In this document: piece by piece, positions 11,930 through 25,640 of the stretch
Layout of the letters: every line of letters begins with the position of its first letter
How positions within the stretch are numbered: the stretch's first letter is position 1
Source of the DNA: Phorcus lineatus
Taxonomy: Eukaryota > Mollusca > Gastropoda > Trochida > Trochidae
Reading direction: 5' to 3'
Length of the DNA stretch: 64,000 nucleotides
Assembly (NCBI GenBank): GCA_921293015.1
Contig: OV121088.1
Span: forward strand, 26,635,645-26,699,644
Notes under the pieces: model-generated
Seen by the model: the letters and a program-made list of their open reading frames with translations, nothing else
Database searches by the model: none
Told to the model about the DNA's origin: nothing
Program-made: the position numbers and the translations under genes

Positions 11930-14005
11930 TCTCAGGGTGTTTCTTTTCACTATTAGGGAACTGCATTAAATGTCGTAACTTCTAAGCCGGTTTTGAACGA
12001 GTTTTAACATTTGATACAACAAGATGTTTAACCATGCATTGAAATGTTACTGTGAGGATATTTTTCAATCTTCAATAAGACCGAGTAGGAGGTTTCACAA
12101 CATTATTTACAAATAACTCCAAATAACTTTTGCTACATCATTGATATAACGTTGTAATATTATCTCATTCCGTGTTATTCTGCATACTGTCACACTTGCC
12201 ATGTATTCCATTAATACTTGGATCTGTATTGAAACGGTTAACTCTGAGAATAAAGAAGTTGTCATCCATAAATACTATCCTTTTAACATTAAAGGGGCAC
12301 AGGCCATGTTTCACATAGCGGTTGTGCCTTAAAATTAACATGTCAATAGTTAACATACTCACAATAACCATGAAAAAAGCCGAGAATTATGATCGAAAAC
12401 CCGACAATTACGCGCGCCAATTACTCAAACCTAATTTTGGTTACTTTAGGAGACACAACGAGAAATTTAGGTTCGTTATGCTAAATGGGTCATTTAACTG
12501 ATATACATGTAAACTGAACGCAGAATATCGACCTCTGAATATTTGTATTGCCTTTTTAAATTTGCAATCGAAACTTATGTTATTGTTGGCATTAAGGAGA
12601 TAAAGTAGCTAAGATACATGATGTAGTGGCAACGTCTAGAGAGAACGTAATCAAGCTAAGTTTACTCAGCTAGAGATAAAGGTGCAACTTTACATTGGCG
12701 ATTGGAACTTAATTCAGGTTACATGATATTTTTGCTCTTTTTAAGACACGTACAAATTTCATGAATATCATAAAACTCACGGGTCACTTTAAAAGTACAC
12801 GAGTCAATACTCTCATGGAACACTTTCTCTACAAGAAAAGACAGGCGATCCTCATTTACTTCAGGGCGAGGACAGGTTTGACAACATTTTAATGCATCTA
12901 TGCAAAGATGACTTTTTATTCGAAAGCAATCATGTAGCCTAACCAAGTCCGTACCAAAGTTGATGGATATGAACTAAAAACAAGTTTGCGCCGTTTTCTT
13001 ACAACCCACTTCATCTGAAAAATCGGGTAAATTGGATTTTGTATTTGAAATGCATTTTGATGTGGTGAACATACCAAAAGCAAGATCTTCTGGATAACAA
13101 CTTATTCATTGTGAATTTAACAATAGATAAGTAAACCAGGAAGATTTGCTTTTCAAACTAGTGTCTTTTGACATATGCATGCTTAAAATCTGTATAAAGT
13201 ACTGAAATGTATATCTCATCCAAATTTATTCGATCTTTTTGTTGGACTTTTAAATCTAACAGTACTGATAGCCTAAATCTTGTCAAAAAATATCTCAGGT
13301 ATCTGTCCAAATTAGTATTTCCAATGTGTTTTTGTCAATTAAATCGACCCTTTACCGAGGCGAAATCACGGAGAACTATATTTCTAAAATAAGAATGACC
13401 ACATCACACGACGTTCAGCTTCAATAAATACGAAGAGAAGAAGACTGGTATGTATTTATCCTTATTATTTTCGAGTTAGTGCAATCATATATTCGACAGT
13501 GTATTTCTTTTTGTTCTTAAGGGTTGGTGCCATCATATTTTAAAAAATGTATTCTTTTTGTTTTTGGAGTTTGTCGACATTTTCAGTACATGCCTTTGAT
13601 GTCATGTTAAAAAAAGTCTTCGTCGTCCAATAGGTAAAGAGATACATGTAAATGATTGACACAAGTTGCTATAAACAATTCCTCGTTGGCTTAGCTCGCT
13701 TACGGCCTTATCATACATGATAGGGTAATAGTTATAGTAATGAATTTAATACTGTAAAGAACGTAAAGTGTGGCTTTAAATACTTCACACTATTGAAGTC
13801 AATGATTGTCTTTCTTAACTGTACTTCTTTCAGTTTTCAAATGCATGTTGACTTCAAATGCTTTAGGTCAGATGGTTAGAACTGTTTGACGTATGTTATG
13901 GTGACCACTTTCATTGCATGTGGAGGGCTGACAAGTCCAATATGACTATGATGACAGTATAATGAAATATACTGGCCGAATTACCACTTTTTGACATTTC
14001 ACAAA
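11930..14005 (+). repeat. Segmental duplication, copy B
   Basis: Collinear diverged match to 5,815-9,650, described there. This copy lacks the large middle segments of copy A. It starts about 160 bp upstream, on the minus strand, of the terminal exon of the PARP14-like gene, so that exon lies between the two copies. Confidence 0.65.
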
Positions 14006-15620
14006 AGATTTCCCCTGTAGAAACTTTCCTTCTTATGCAGATCTAGAGTTGTGGCAGCTTTGAAAACAAAATACCTTTAAGTTGCAAACAGTACCCTCTA
14101 ACCTCTGACATCTTTGATAAGGTTCCGACAATCGGTCGGTCAGTCTACTAATTCAGGTGATATTCATTGTATATTGTGCAATCCACCAAAACTTTGATTT
14201 ACTCTGATCTTCTATTAGTACCGAAAAAGACCCTCGTAGAACTACCATTTACATGAACCCATTATTATCATTATGTTATATATTGTGGTTCTAACATTAC
14301 CAATTTGTACTTGGTGATTTAATAGATATTTTCAATCGTGTCTAAAAGAAAACAATAACTTGTATGTGATTTTGAAGAAGCCATGTTCTACCTATAGATC
14401 ACCGAGACTAGCAGCCCCTATTGTCATTAACAGCTTGTCCTTACATCGTACAGATTTTGGTTTTATCACGCATTATTACAGTTGACACGAAGTGCTACAT
14501 TAATGTAAATGCGTGAGTGTCGTTTTGTTATTTATTTTTGGGCCAAATTGCCGCCAATATTGTACATAAAAAACTAAAGTTTGGTCCAGACACGGGGCTA
14601 GATGCACAGTATATAAAACAATTCAATTTCGTAAGCAGATTTGAAGACACCATTTCACATATGAGGGAATTCCTCAGCTAAAGTGTTCCTTTAAGATCTC
14701 TTCCCATATATTCTACACGTATTACTCCAATAACCTATATCTGAATGATGAGAGTAGTTGTAGAGGGGTAAACATATGTCCTTCACCATCATTGCCAATT
14801 AGTATACTCAATAACAGTCTTGATACCTCATTTAGAAGGTCCGTATCGGAATAAACTTGAGATGAAAATGAAACATTCAATATCTAATATGGGTATAAAC
14901 ATCTCACAACAATAGCCAGAAGAAAGTTCAAACTTCGTTTTTGAAATCTCGAGAATCTGTTTTTTTAAGAATAAACATGTTTGTGAAATTTTTTAATCCC
15001 TGTACTTCAAGGAATGTTTCTTCTTAGCACGTGCTTGCAATTTCATGTCATTCGAATTTCTAGACTGTTCTGTCAGATTCGAAAGCGATCCTCAATTCGA
15101 ATTTTTTTAGGCATAATGTGGAATAATTATAAACACTGTATCTCCTTTTTTATATAAATGATAATAAATACTAGAAGCACACAGATCGACACGCTTAAAC
15201 AAACCTTCAATTCTTTCATTCAATGTTAGATTCAAACACTGAAACTTTGGTCTTAAGGAAGATTTTTTAGGATAATCCATCTGAGTGTCGATCGTTTACT
15301 AGAAAATCAAATTTAATGTTCAGGTGCGAAGGGCCATCGTCGAACGATCTCAGGTAACTTGACAGATTATTTTTGTGCGTTATGAAAATGCTGTTGGCTA
15401 ACAGTTTATCATTCAGATTTTTTTGGTATTTTAAACTTTTGAATATAACTTTGAGGAAGGTATGAAATGTAAAACTTCTCCACAAACATCATGAACTACT
15501 TTAAAAATTACTTTTATAAAAAAAACATGTTATGGTAGAGTAGATATTTGAATCCATCTTGTTTCTTCGCAGCTTGATTTTCTTCTCTCAGTTATTTATA
15601 TGAGTTATTCCTTAATATCA
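14006..15620. other. Intronic AT-rich DNA, nothing recognised
   Basis: Part of the last intron (11,768-23,635) of the PARP14-like gene. No conserved ORF was seen. Confidence 0.35.
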
Positions 15621-15818
15621 CCCGCCAGGGGCTCGACAACTTTGTCTGCAGTAGAGAACAGTTCTACACGCTAGTTCAAGTCGATGCTCGCAGGTTTCAC
15701 CACAATGCATAGCCAGTCCCACATTGGCATTGCGGGCTTTCTCCCCGCAATAATACTAACAGCCGCTTTATAGGTGAAACACTCTTGAAAGCGGCGTTAA
15801 ATCCCAATTCACCTCACC
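15621..15818 (+). mobile_element. SINE-like repeat, copy 1
   Basis: The interval shares its order of blocks with 44,256-44,516: GGGCTCG, GAGAACTGTTC-like, CTCGCAGGTTTCAC, CAATGCAT, TTTCTCCCCGCAAT, GTGAAACACTCTTGAAAG, and a 3' end GGCGTTAAATCCCAATTCAC followed by CTCACC. A GGCGTTAAACCC-type tail running into CTCAC repeats is, to my knowledge, a common ending of mollusc short interspersed repeats. This copy is probably 5'-truncated relative to copy 2. Confidence 0.6.
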
Positions 15819-18800
15819 AAAGTAGTTATGCAAGAAAACATGAAAAAATCATATTTTGTAACCTTTAACGTATCTTGCTGAAAGTTTGTATTTTTCTATT
15901 GTGATACAGAATGAGACAAAAGCAAAGAATCTTCCACATAGGTTAAGTAGGCCAACAATGAATATTACAGTGAGACAAAATTGGCACGAAATCATCTTAA
16001 TAAGGAAATTATAACAGTTATTTATTGACAACTCTTCCAATGATAGATCAACAATAACTAAATTTGTCATTGTTCTGTCTGTTATGTCGTTTTAAAACAT
16101 TCACCCACCATTTGCCAAACATTGTCGATAATTACTAATTCATGGCCATATTTTAGCATCTGTAGATATTTAAAAATTTCATTTTAAAAGATTTGATATT
16201 TAGGAAATATTTTAAGATTTCGTAAGAGACACTGCAAACCAAACTTGTCTGTCGAAGCTCCACATTACAGGAAAACACAGACGACATCAACATTCGTGGA
16301 GGCCTAAAGAAAACTGTTTGCTCCCTGTTAAAAGTGACACTAGCATTGAATCAATTTTTAAAAAACCCAACTGGCGTGTGTTGTATATAAATGCACAAAT
16401 TAAAATGGGAATTAACTTTGTTCGTTTCAGTGGTTACTCTTATCATTATTGCATTGATTGTGACTACTTCATATTTTTGGCAAACTTTTGATACAGGGAA
16501 TAGCACTTGAGGATTTGGCTAAATCTACTTGGTTCAATAATCTATCTATCATAAAAATAAACAGAACACCTTTTAGTTATATTTATTAATCTGATATTGA
16601 CTTTCATTGGACAATGGGGATATAGTAATGATATAGATATAGTCAAATCCGTAGGTACGACCGTATAAGACTAGAAAACTTGAAGGGTGGAAAGAGGATT
16701 GACACCCGGTCAAGCCCATATTTGAAGGGGGCCAACACTAAATTTGCAAATTTGAGACTTCATGTCACAAAGAAAATAGTCCTCGAATGTCAGTAACCTC
16801 TGCAAAAAGATTTTGGAGAAGGGTTTTTTTGTAATGAAATAACTTTCCAGATAACAAATTTGTTCAAAATGCAAAATATTTCTTATGAAATGAAAATAAG
16901 CCATCTAGCAAATGACTTAGGTCAGAGGTTAGAAGTTAAGCCTACCTATTTTTGGCTTAGAATATAAGAACGGATACCTGATATAACACAATTAGTATCT
17001 GCATAATTGCCTGTATCCAATGGAAGACTATTTGTGTGAGAGTTCGTTAGAAATTGCGTTAACTAAAAAACTGAGGTATGTATGTACGCCGATGAATACA
17101 ATGTCAAACTTTCTGCTTTGCGGCGTTTGACAAATGCCGGTAGTCTATTTTATTTAGGGTTTAGGATTTTGTTGACAATGAGTTATATTATATCCTTTAG
17201 ATATAAACAAAACCAAGGACGTGTATAAATCCTTGACAAAACACAAAGAATGAATGTTGAAAATTTATTTGATGTTTATTGTCGTTTTCAAGCAAGGAGT
17301 TAAAATTCAAGCTACAAAATATGCATCAAGGTGGTGGTAAGCATCAGGAAATCCCTATTTTTCTCTGTTTATAAATCATCACATAACCCTTTATGTAGTA
17401 ATAAAACATCTGACAGAAAAATATTCACAAGATATTCAGTGTAAAAAGTAAATATTTACGAAAAGAAAAATTAGTTTACGCCATAGTGTAGTCTCCAGAG
17501 GATCAAACATTTAATTACTGGACCAGGTTGAAGCAATTATCAAGTATCACTGGCAGCAATTTTTATTTGAACACCTTTTCATCCAACCAGGTGGGGAAAT
17601 GGATCCTCAAGGCTTAACCAATCTTTTTAAGTTCGTTCTTAAACTGTTTCTTTTGATTAAAAAACATTGATTTGCAATTGGAAACATTTATTTTCATTTT
17701 CAGGAGAACAGTTCATGTTGAATGTTTATTCTAAAGATATTTGCGACTATCCCTCCAAAAGGGTATCATATATCTTTCAAAACTTGTTCAACACACTCTA
17801 TCCATATGAAAATGTTAGATAAATTCATAGAGTCAGATGACACACTTTCTCCACAGTATCACATTTCACCTTCAAAAGAAGAGTCAACAGTCGCATAATC
17901 ATACACTTGTTCTAAATACAATAAAATCATCAACTCCAATACAAGAAAAATCCTTTAGCCATTTATACTTCATTATCCCAAATCTACTTAACAACACAAG
18001 AGTAAAATACATTTGATATGGACTAGGTCAAGGCATTGAAAAACATCATACTTTTCACAATAAAATATTTCAAATGGAAGAACATCAACTTAAAATATCA
18101 TTTGACATCGTTACAAAAAAAGACAAACCAAAACTGTTTTCAGTTTACCACAGTTTTGACCAGTTATTGATCCAACTCCACTGGACTGAAATGATTGAAG
18201 GATGGTTTCTCCCTTAGCAACAATTTGGTTTTTTATCTCAAAGTATACATGACACTGTAGATAATATCAATTTTGAAGTACAAAACAAAGATAAAAAAAG
18301 GTGAATTATTTAATTTAGCTAACTAGCACTCTCCTTACAACGTTATAAGCTATAATGTTATATGTCCCATAAATCAATATTACAATAAGCCAATCATAAA
18401 AGATCTGGTTCGATTTTTGAAGTTGTACCTAATTTAACCTAGGCGGATCTGCAATTGAAGGCTAATGTATTGTTTGAAGGCTAATTTAATTGTTTAATGT
18501 GCAGTTATTTATTTGTGCCAATAGATATGAACAAACAGGTTGAAGAAATATTTCAGTAGGGATGTCATGATACAGGTAGGTCAAGATATGATACGTATCA
18601 TGATACTTAATTAGGTTAATATATACATATCACAAAACAATAAACATGGCATTCTTGCGGATACCATTTTACTGATCTCAATGCATACTATTTTACTGAT
18701 TACAATTCAATATTTTTAACAAGATAGCAAGTTGACAAAAGAAAGTAGATTTATGAGAATGTTTTCACCAAGGTTAAATTCTAGAACTTAATGTTACGCT

Positions 18801-18910
18801 GTACATGTATATCCTATTGTAACTTATATTTTGACATAAGAATGTTATGATGTCATAGTGTACAAAATTAAGTTGCCTGGCAACGCATCCTACGTTCCAT
18901 GTTTGGCCTG
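15819..18910. other. Intronic AT-rich DNA, nothing recognised
   Basis: Only short random ORFs are present, with no supported exon, RNA gene or mobile element. Confidence 0.35.
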
Positions 18911-18950
18911 GAGAGGTTCGTTGAGCTGTAAGCGCTAGCAATTAAAATGG
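18911..18950 (-). repeat. Inverted single copy of the 2.1-kb dispersed repeat
   Basis: The reverse complement reads CCATTTTAATTGCTAGCGCT followed by a TCAACGAACCTC-like end, matching the two units at 2,080-2,174. Confidence 0.5.
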
Positions 18951-20990
18951 ATTGTATTTACTTCTTACTTCACACTTTTCAATACCTTGGAGCTGAAATC
19001 TTGATTGTGAACTTTATTCATATACATATATATATTGCCTAGTTAACCGAAACTATTGTAATGACTGCTTAAAAAGCCAAACAATATTAAGACAAGGAAT
19101 GTCTCTTTAACCTTTATCAAATATAGAGAATATACAAAATAAACTTCCATGTAATATTATTTGATAAGCATAGTTAATAAATGTTTTTTTATCAGCTAGG
19201 GAGATAACAAAGCATCTACTAGTTTTAAATTTTTTGTATCAAATAAAATTGTTTAATCATGCCCATAATATATTCGTCAAAAGAAGTTAATATTATATCA
19301 TGATTAACATTTCATCAGGTGATCAAAGTAAAGAAATGACAATACATGTGTCTTATAAATGTTCATATCCCCCTATTTACCGAATTTAATACTGTCACAT
19401 AAATATCTAACTGGAGTATCTTTATCAGGCTCCAAAAAAATATCAAAGAGTAACTATAAAGCAAACCCCTCCACAAACAAGCTTTACCATAGTGCATAAA
19501 TATATATAGAGGTTAATTCCTCAGGAATGTGTCATGTGATTTTATGACTCTAGTGTTAATATTTGTAACTTAAGCGAGAGTGAGGGTTACAAACAAATTT
19601 GCATTAGATTTGTAAAAGTCATATGACATACTTCTGAGTGTGATAATTTCTTTATTATCAATTCTATTCCACTTTAACACATAGAGACATTCACAAGCAA
19701 CCTACTTTGTTTGCAACAGACCCCCATGGTGACGTCATGAACAAGTGTTTTATGACATCATGTAAGTATGTATGTTTCACCTTCTGGATTTTTTTGTATA
19801 GACATGGAGCTGGGATATAAATTCAGCTAGTCTATTTATGTGAGACAGTTAGCTCAGTATATTTGATAGATCAACATGCACTTACAGATTGAGGAGGTAT
19901 AAAGATAAAAAAAGTTCACAATGCAGAAGGAAATGCCAACATCAACTGACATTAGTGCCTCAGCAGAAACCCAGTCTGATTAGAATGGACCATTTTGAGG
20001 AAAACAGTTCTAAAAACTCAACAAATGACAGCAACCTCATTTCCCCAACGTTTTAAACCAGTTAAGCTCATACAAAACCTAGTCTAAGTGTACAAATCAC
20101 ATCATCCGATTTGAAAGACGGACAGTGGTAATCAAGTTAATGAATGGTAAATATGTAGTACTACTTGACCATAGATACTGATACCGAAAGCCCTTCAGAG
20201 TCTTTGTGATTGGCTAATTGCAATTATGTCAGAATATGCAAGAGTAAAGAGACTGATACAATCAGTTATATTCTTGATTAAAACCATTTTATAAAACTTT
20301 TTTCTCAGAACATGGGCGGGTTAAACAAATTGGCCAGAAACCTAACATTTAGTCAAATAGCACTGTTAAGGCTTAAAATTATTAAACAGAGAAAGATCAC
20401 AAATAGCACTAATTAGGACTTTGCCTCAGCCAATATTCATATCAACAGTTTATTTGCTGCTTTATCTGTGACCTTTACTCAATCATGAGAAACCTAAACT
20501 ACATTGAAAAATTGGAGCTTTTGTTTCCCTGCATTATGACGGTAAAACCAAGGACATGGTTGAACTATGGAATTACAAGGTAAGCTGAGACACAGGGATG
20601 CCAGAGAAGCCGTTCCATCATTAGGGCCATCTGTGTCTTTCATAGTTTTCTTCTTCCACTGGACCTTTTAAAATCTGGTTTTGGAAATAAGAAAGATTAG
20701 CTTGTAAACTGTGAATAATAATTAAGCAGGGTTTTTCCATATTATTTGGACTTAATTCATATTTCATTTTACATTTGTTAAGAAGTCTTTAAAAAATCTA
20801 TATAAAAAAAAGTTTCTTCACTTCTTCACATATTTACTTGTCATAAGGCAACTGTCCTATTTTTTCATACACATCCATGGAAACTAGAATAAATTTGATA
20901 AAATGCAGACCTCTGTCATTCGTTTCGTCTGCTAGCAAGACAAGACACACAGAGAGACATATAAACATACCTTCACTACTGATCAAAGAC
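18951..20990. other. Intronic AT-rich DNA, nothing recognised
   Basis: No gene, RNA or mobile element could be supported. Confidence 0.35.
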
Positions 20991-20996
20991 ATTCGC

Positions 20997-21028
20997 CGAA
21001 TAAATAAATAAATAAATAAATAAATAAA
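20997..21028 (+). repeat. (AAAT)n microsatellite
   Basis: About seven tandem AAAT units. Confidence 0.9.
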
Positions 21029-21857
21029 AACTTTCAATTCTCACATTCCGATTGGCCGACCCTACATTTCTGGAAAATTTGGACATTAATCATTCAAAAC
21101 TGCAAAACGGATTGATTGCTTCTATAAAATCTTATAATGATATAATAACAAACTGGATCACGAGTGAAAGCAGTTTTCTTTGTACGTTTTCTATTGAGAC
21201 TGATAAATAACTCATTCTTGATTGAAACGGAAGTAAACTTAATGATTAAATCAGCAATGATTTTGTAAACTTTCATTTTCAAAACGAGTTTCTGACATCT
21301 ATATGTGTGTATGTATAATATACCATGTGAAGAACTGTGATCGACATGAAATCAAAGATCTCTGCTATTTCACCCGAACATGCCTTTCTTTTTTTCTCCG
21401 ATAAGAAGAGAAGTTATACCAACACAAGTCAACAATATACAAGCATTCCTAAATCTAACTTGGTGGGACATAAGGGAAAGAAACTTGTAAATATAAAGAA
21501 AACACATTATAAATGAATATTTTAACATAAATCAAAAGTAATTGCATCAAAAAAACTTTTTTTTAAAAATGTTTCAAATGTTCTATTAGTAAAATTGATA
21601 AAACCTTTCAACAGACAGATAAATGTAGTCCTCAATCCTAATCATATTTTATCTATAAAATCTCTAAAAATAAAATAATACCTGCCTCGAAGAAATTCCT
21701 TATTGGACTATCAAGTTCAGGTGAGGCATGCTAAAAAGGTGGCACAGAAAAGGATTTACCATCCCAAACTGTGTTCCACAGGCGTTAGTCACAAAACTGT
21801 TATCTACATTATTGGATGCTTAACTGATTTTAAGAATAAGTTCATTGTTATACTATA

Positions 21858-22020
21858 CGACGGACGCACATACGCGTCTCTCGCTGATTAAGAGGTGCTT
21901 TCAATTAACGCAAATAAGCGTCTCTCGCTGTGAGAAACTGCTAATAAACGGACGCTTATATGCGGCTCTCGCTGTGAGGATCTCGTTATTTTGACACTTA
22001 TACGCAGGTCTCGGCGTAAT
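21858..22020 (+). repeat. 44-bp tandem repeat, four diverged units
   Basis: The motif GTCTCTCGCTG (or a close variant) recurs at 21,876, 21,920, 21,964 and 22,007, each time preceded by an ACGCTTATACGC-like stretch. The spacing is 43-44 bp. Class unknown. Confidence 0.7.
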
Positions 22021-22769
22021 GAGTTAAAAGGAGTCTTCTGAGTCTTCTATTTCATCTGAAACAGATCATGAATTATACAATAAAAATTATACAATTATGT
22101 TGGTTAAGCTTAAAATTCCTTCAGTCAGAAGACATTTATTACTCTGTTTCAAAAACCAAAAGAACTAAGAAAAAATACATTTATTCCTTTGAGCACTCTT
22201 CTGTTAAATTTTCTTTACGTTAATAGAATGTGCTTGTTTTATGTACCACTTGCTACCTGTGTTGCTTTTCAATAATGACCTGATAACCTATGCCTGCCAG
22301 CTATCTTGAATTTATATTGTTAAAAATTTTCATTTACAAGATCAAAGGCTCAGCTTAAATTCAATTATGCAATAAAGCACTTATTTCCAGAGACTCCCTA
22401 GTAAGTGCATGAAGTAAACAACAATGTATATTGTTAAAAGATGCCACTAGCAATAGCCTGGGACATGGATTTTCAAATCAGGACCTTATTGATTTTAAAA
22501 TAAACATTTGGAAAGCTGGAAATTTAACTTAAATGAATTAAAGTTGACATGCTAGTAAAGCAATACTGCAACCCTAACAATCATGTTTGCAATAAAGTAA
22601 AAGTTTGTTCTGAACCTTGGCCTTTTTTTAAACTAAGCTCTAGTTCAGGGCAAGGGCATACTTTCACGCAAATATGCTATTTCTAAATTAAGAAGAATGA
22701 GAACAACTATAGAGATATAGACAATAACAAAGGATTGATGGGGAATAACCGACTATCTTTTCCGAATTA
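22021..22769. other. Intronic AT-rich DNA, nothing recognised
   Basis: No supported feature. Confidence 0.3.
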
Positions 22770-23436
22770 CAGTAGAACACAGATATAATGAACTCGGATA
22801 TGGCCAACAATCGGATATTGCGAACAATCGGATTTAGCGTACAAATTTTTAAGTCCCATCAAAAGCCCTACATAATATCATTAAAATTATACATGTATAG
22901 CGAACTCGGATATAGCGAATTAACGGATATAGCCAACTGAATTTCACGCACAGAGGCCCAATCAACATTACTTATAGCAAACTCGGTCAGTGTCAGCTTC
23001 AGTCAATTAGCAGTACAATCAACATTGTTAGAAATTGACTGTTAAGTAAACAAAAATACCTGACATGTCCATGACATGGTGGGCAAACGTAAAGCTATCA
23101 CTTTTGACACTAAACTTCGAATCATAGAGGCTGTCGATTTGGGTGTAAAATCTAAGAAAAACATCGCTTGTCAAACGTATGTTAGCCATTGATATTGTTG
23201 GAATTGTTGCAAGATGCTTGACCCAGGTGTTTTAATTAAAGCTGATTAAAGATGGGAAGTGCAGAACATTCCTGTATCTGAATGTTATTTTTATGGTTAT
23301 ACATGTACATAATATTAATCATAATAATATGATGGGATATGATCCGAGATGGTGGCCAAACGCGAATAGCAAACACCGGATATGGCGAATTTAACTCGTT
23401 GGTCCCTTGGAGTTTGTTATATCCGTGTTCTTCGTT
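22770..23436 (+). mobile_element. Tigger/pogo-like DNA transposon, internally deleted
   Basis: The left end reads TA-CAGTAGAACACAGATATAA and continues with repeated CGGATATAGCGAAC motifs, the usual Tigger-type end. The right end is the diverged complement (TATATCCGTGTTCTTCG). Inside, 23,077-23,193 encodes a transposase N terminus (MVGKRKAITFDTKLRIIEAV and onward to a stop after VSH), which is the CENP-B/pogo-type helix-turn-helix start. The DDE catalytic part is missing, so this is a roughly 0.67 kb deletion derivative. Confidence 0.75.
23077..23193 (+). pseudogene. Tigger/pogo transposase N-terminal remnant
   Basis: About 38 codons from the ATG resemble the N-terminal CENP-B-type DNA-binding helix-turn-helix (KRK..TFDTKLRIIEAV..G..K..IA). 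The frame then stops and no catalytic domain follows. Element context is given in the parent entry. Confidence 0.7.
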
Positions 23437-23635
23437 TAGTAATTTCTTAATTAGCGAGGCCTGAATGAAAGATGAATGAAATAGTCCTGGCACAACGTTC
23501 ATTTTCATTGGTTCACAACAACCAATCAAATATCTGGAAAATGTGCAACTCCCGTGTGACTTATAAGGAAAAATACTACCCTGTGTCCATCCTCCCATAC
23601 GGGTAATATATATATTTAAAGAACATAAGACATAC

Positions 23636-23777
23636 CATTCTTATAAGTATTCAACATTTTCAGAACTGCCAGAACTTTCATAACATGAGCTGGCTTTCCC
23701 TGGACCTCGAGTATTCCATGACTCGGGAACCTCACTTTAACATCATGGCCTCTCAAAGATAGGCTTATTTCGTTCTC
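23636..23777 (-). CDS. PARP14-like gene, exon encoding a KH-like segment
   Basis: The acceptor is CTTTTGAAG and the donor is G|GTATGT on the minus strand. The exon has 142 nt, beginning in phase 0 and ending in phase 1, and encodes ENEISLSLRGHDVKV... to ...NTYKN. The strand-helix pattern (LEVQGKPAHVMKVLAVLKML) resembles a small KH-like fold. It joins in phase to 40,067-40,221 upstream and to the acceptor at 11,768 downstream. Confidence 0.7.
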
Positions 23778-23819
23778 CTTCAAAAGAAATAGATTGCTAT
23801 ATGAATAATACCATGTCAC

Positions 23820-24800
23820 CTATATACTTTTCCGCATTTCATTAAAGGAATAAAATACATGTGTCAAAATTTAAAAATTTTCAATGGAATTTTACTCAAT
23901 ACACATTATAGGCTTCTCATTGCCAATTTAAAATGACACTCCTGTGTATGAAGATCAGTAACTTAATGACCTGGTACATAGAGAGTATAATTTGGTGTAA
24001 TAGTCACCTTAATGAAAACATCTTTAACCCATTTTATAGATTTTTATAAGAGGAAAGCTTATTTTTAAAGGAGACTTGTGAAAAAAACTTATTGAAGTAG
24101 ACTAAGACAGGGAGGGACATTTTGATTTGCCCAGTTTGATACAAACGAAGCTTAAGAGGTATTAACACAACCTCTATTGTCAAATCAAAATTAGTAGGAA
24201 CTCTCATCAGGAGGTCAAAGCAGTTGGATAAATTTCAAACAAAACAAAAATAGCGGTATATGCTTTTTTCAAGAGGTATCTAGTCACAAATACAGCAACA
24301 AAGTCACCAGAGCATTTGTGTATCAATTAACACTCTTGTCTATGATACAAAGCATTCTATCTGAATTTTATATACAGTGGGGGATAATTGCATTCATTTC
24401 GTGAGACCTGAATACTTATACACCATATAGGTATTATATATTTTATCAAATTGTGACTATTCTATGACTGTATTTAAAATAATAAATTCCTTTAAAAAAA
24501 ATTCTGAATAATATGTCATTTGTAATGATGTAAAGAATAAAAGATGAGACTGTTCAACCAAAAACAAAACAAAATCAAAATATTTTTGTCAAACTCACAA
24601 AATTTAAAGGAAAAACATGTGTGTTTTCAATCATGTTTGTGATCATATTGTACATACAATTCCCATAAGACAAAATAGCATAGCTATATGCCGAGATCAT
24701 TTCAGTCGTTTTATGTATATCTGGATCTCTGTGGTGAATTTCACTTGTAATTAGCAATATAAGAACTATCCATGAAGCAAAATTCCAGATGCTTTTTTCC
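23820..24800. other. Intronic AT-rich DNA, nothing recognised
   Basis: Start of the 16 kb intron that also contains the nested element cluster. No supported feature in this part. Confidence 0.3.
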
Positions 24801-25640
24801 AGATGATGTGAAACAGTTTAATATTAAAGTCAAAGCCTCTTACCCAAAAATTTGAAAAAAAGTTTTTAAAATGTTAATCATGACACACCTTCTTGTATTT
24901 ATGTATATCACTACCAAATTCAATCCACATTCGATGATTGGTTAAGAAGGTTGACAGGATTTTAAAAAAACTTTGTAACAGAATCCTTATTTATTGTCAA
25001 AAAAGGCAAATTTTACAAACAGCTACATGTAATTATGTATCTCACTAACAAGTTTTTTTCAAATTTAGATGATGAGTTTAGAAATTCAGGATATGAAACA
25101 GTTTCCTAAAAGAGTCCTGATTTTGTGTAAAAAAAAAAAATGTAATATTTTACAAAAATGTTTTCAAAATTGTTCATGATGACACACCTTCATGTGACTA
25201 TTCATGTGCATACCAAATTCGATCAAAATGAAATGATTAGTTTAGCAGTTATAGGCCGGACAAGATGTTTAACAGTTTTTAACGGAGTTCCCATATAATC
25301 TGAAAAAAACCCCATAAATTTTTAAAAAATATTTTAAAAATTGTTAATCATGACACACCTCCTTCTAATGATGCATGTTTATACCACATTTGGTCAAAAT
25401 TGGATGAAAAGTTTAGAAGTTTTGAGCCGGACAGGTCTTGTTAACAGTTTACTTACAAATTCATCACTTTTTCCCCCAAATTAAAAAATATTATGAAAAT
25501 ATTTTCAAAGTAGTTGAAAATAACACATGATTACATATATTTGAATTTCCATGACAAATTTCAATTGAAATGGTTAATAAGTTACAAAATTATGAGCATG
25601 ACACAATGTGTAACGGACGGATGGTGCCAATGATAAACTA
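24800..25640 (+). mobile_element. Core-repeat array with ACGG-type end (Helentron/pearl-like)
   Basis: About five diverged units of 150-173 bp share ATCATGACACACCTTC and a following ACCAAATTCNATC motif (units near 24,872, 25,172, 25,345 and 25,512, plus a diverged one between the first two). The array ends in AACGGACGGATGG at about 25,612. Tandem core repeats followed by an ACGG microsatellite is the layout of bivalve pearl elements, which are Helitron-like. Boundaries are approximate. Confidence 0.6.
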
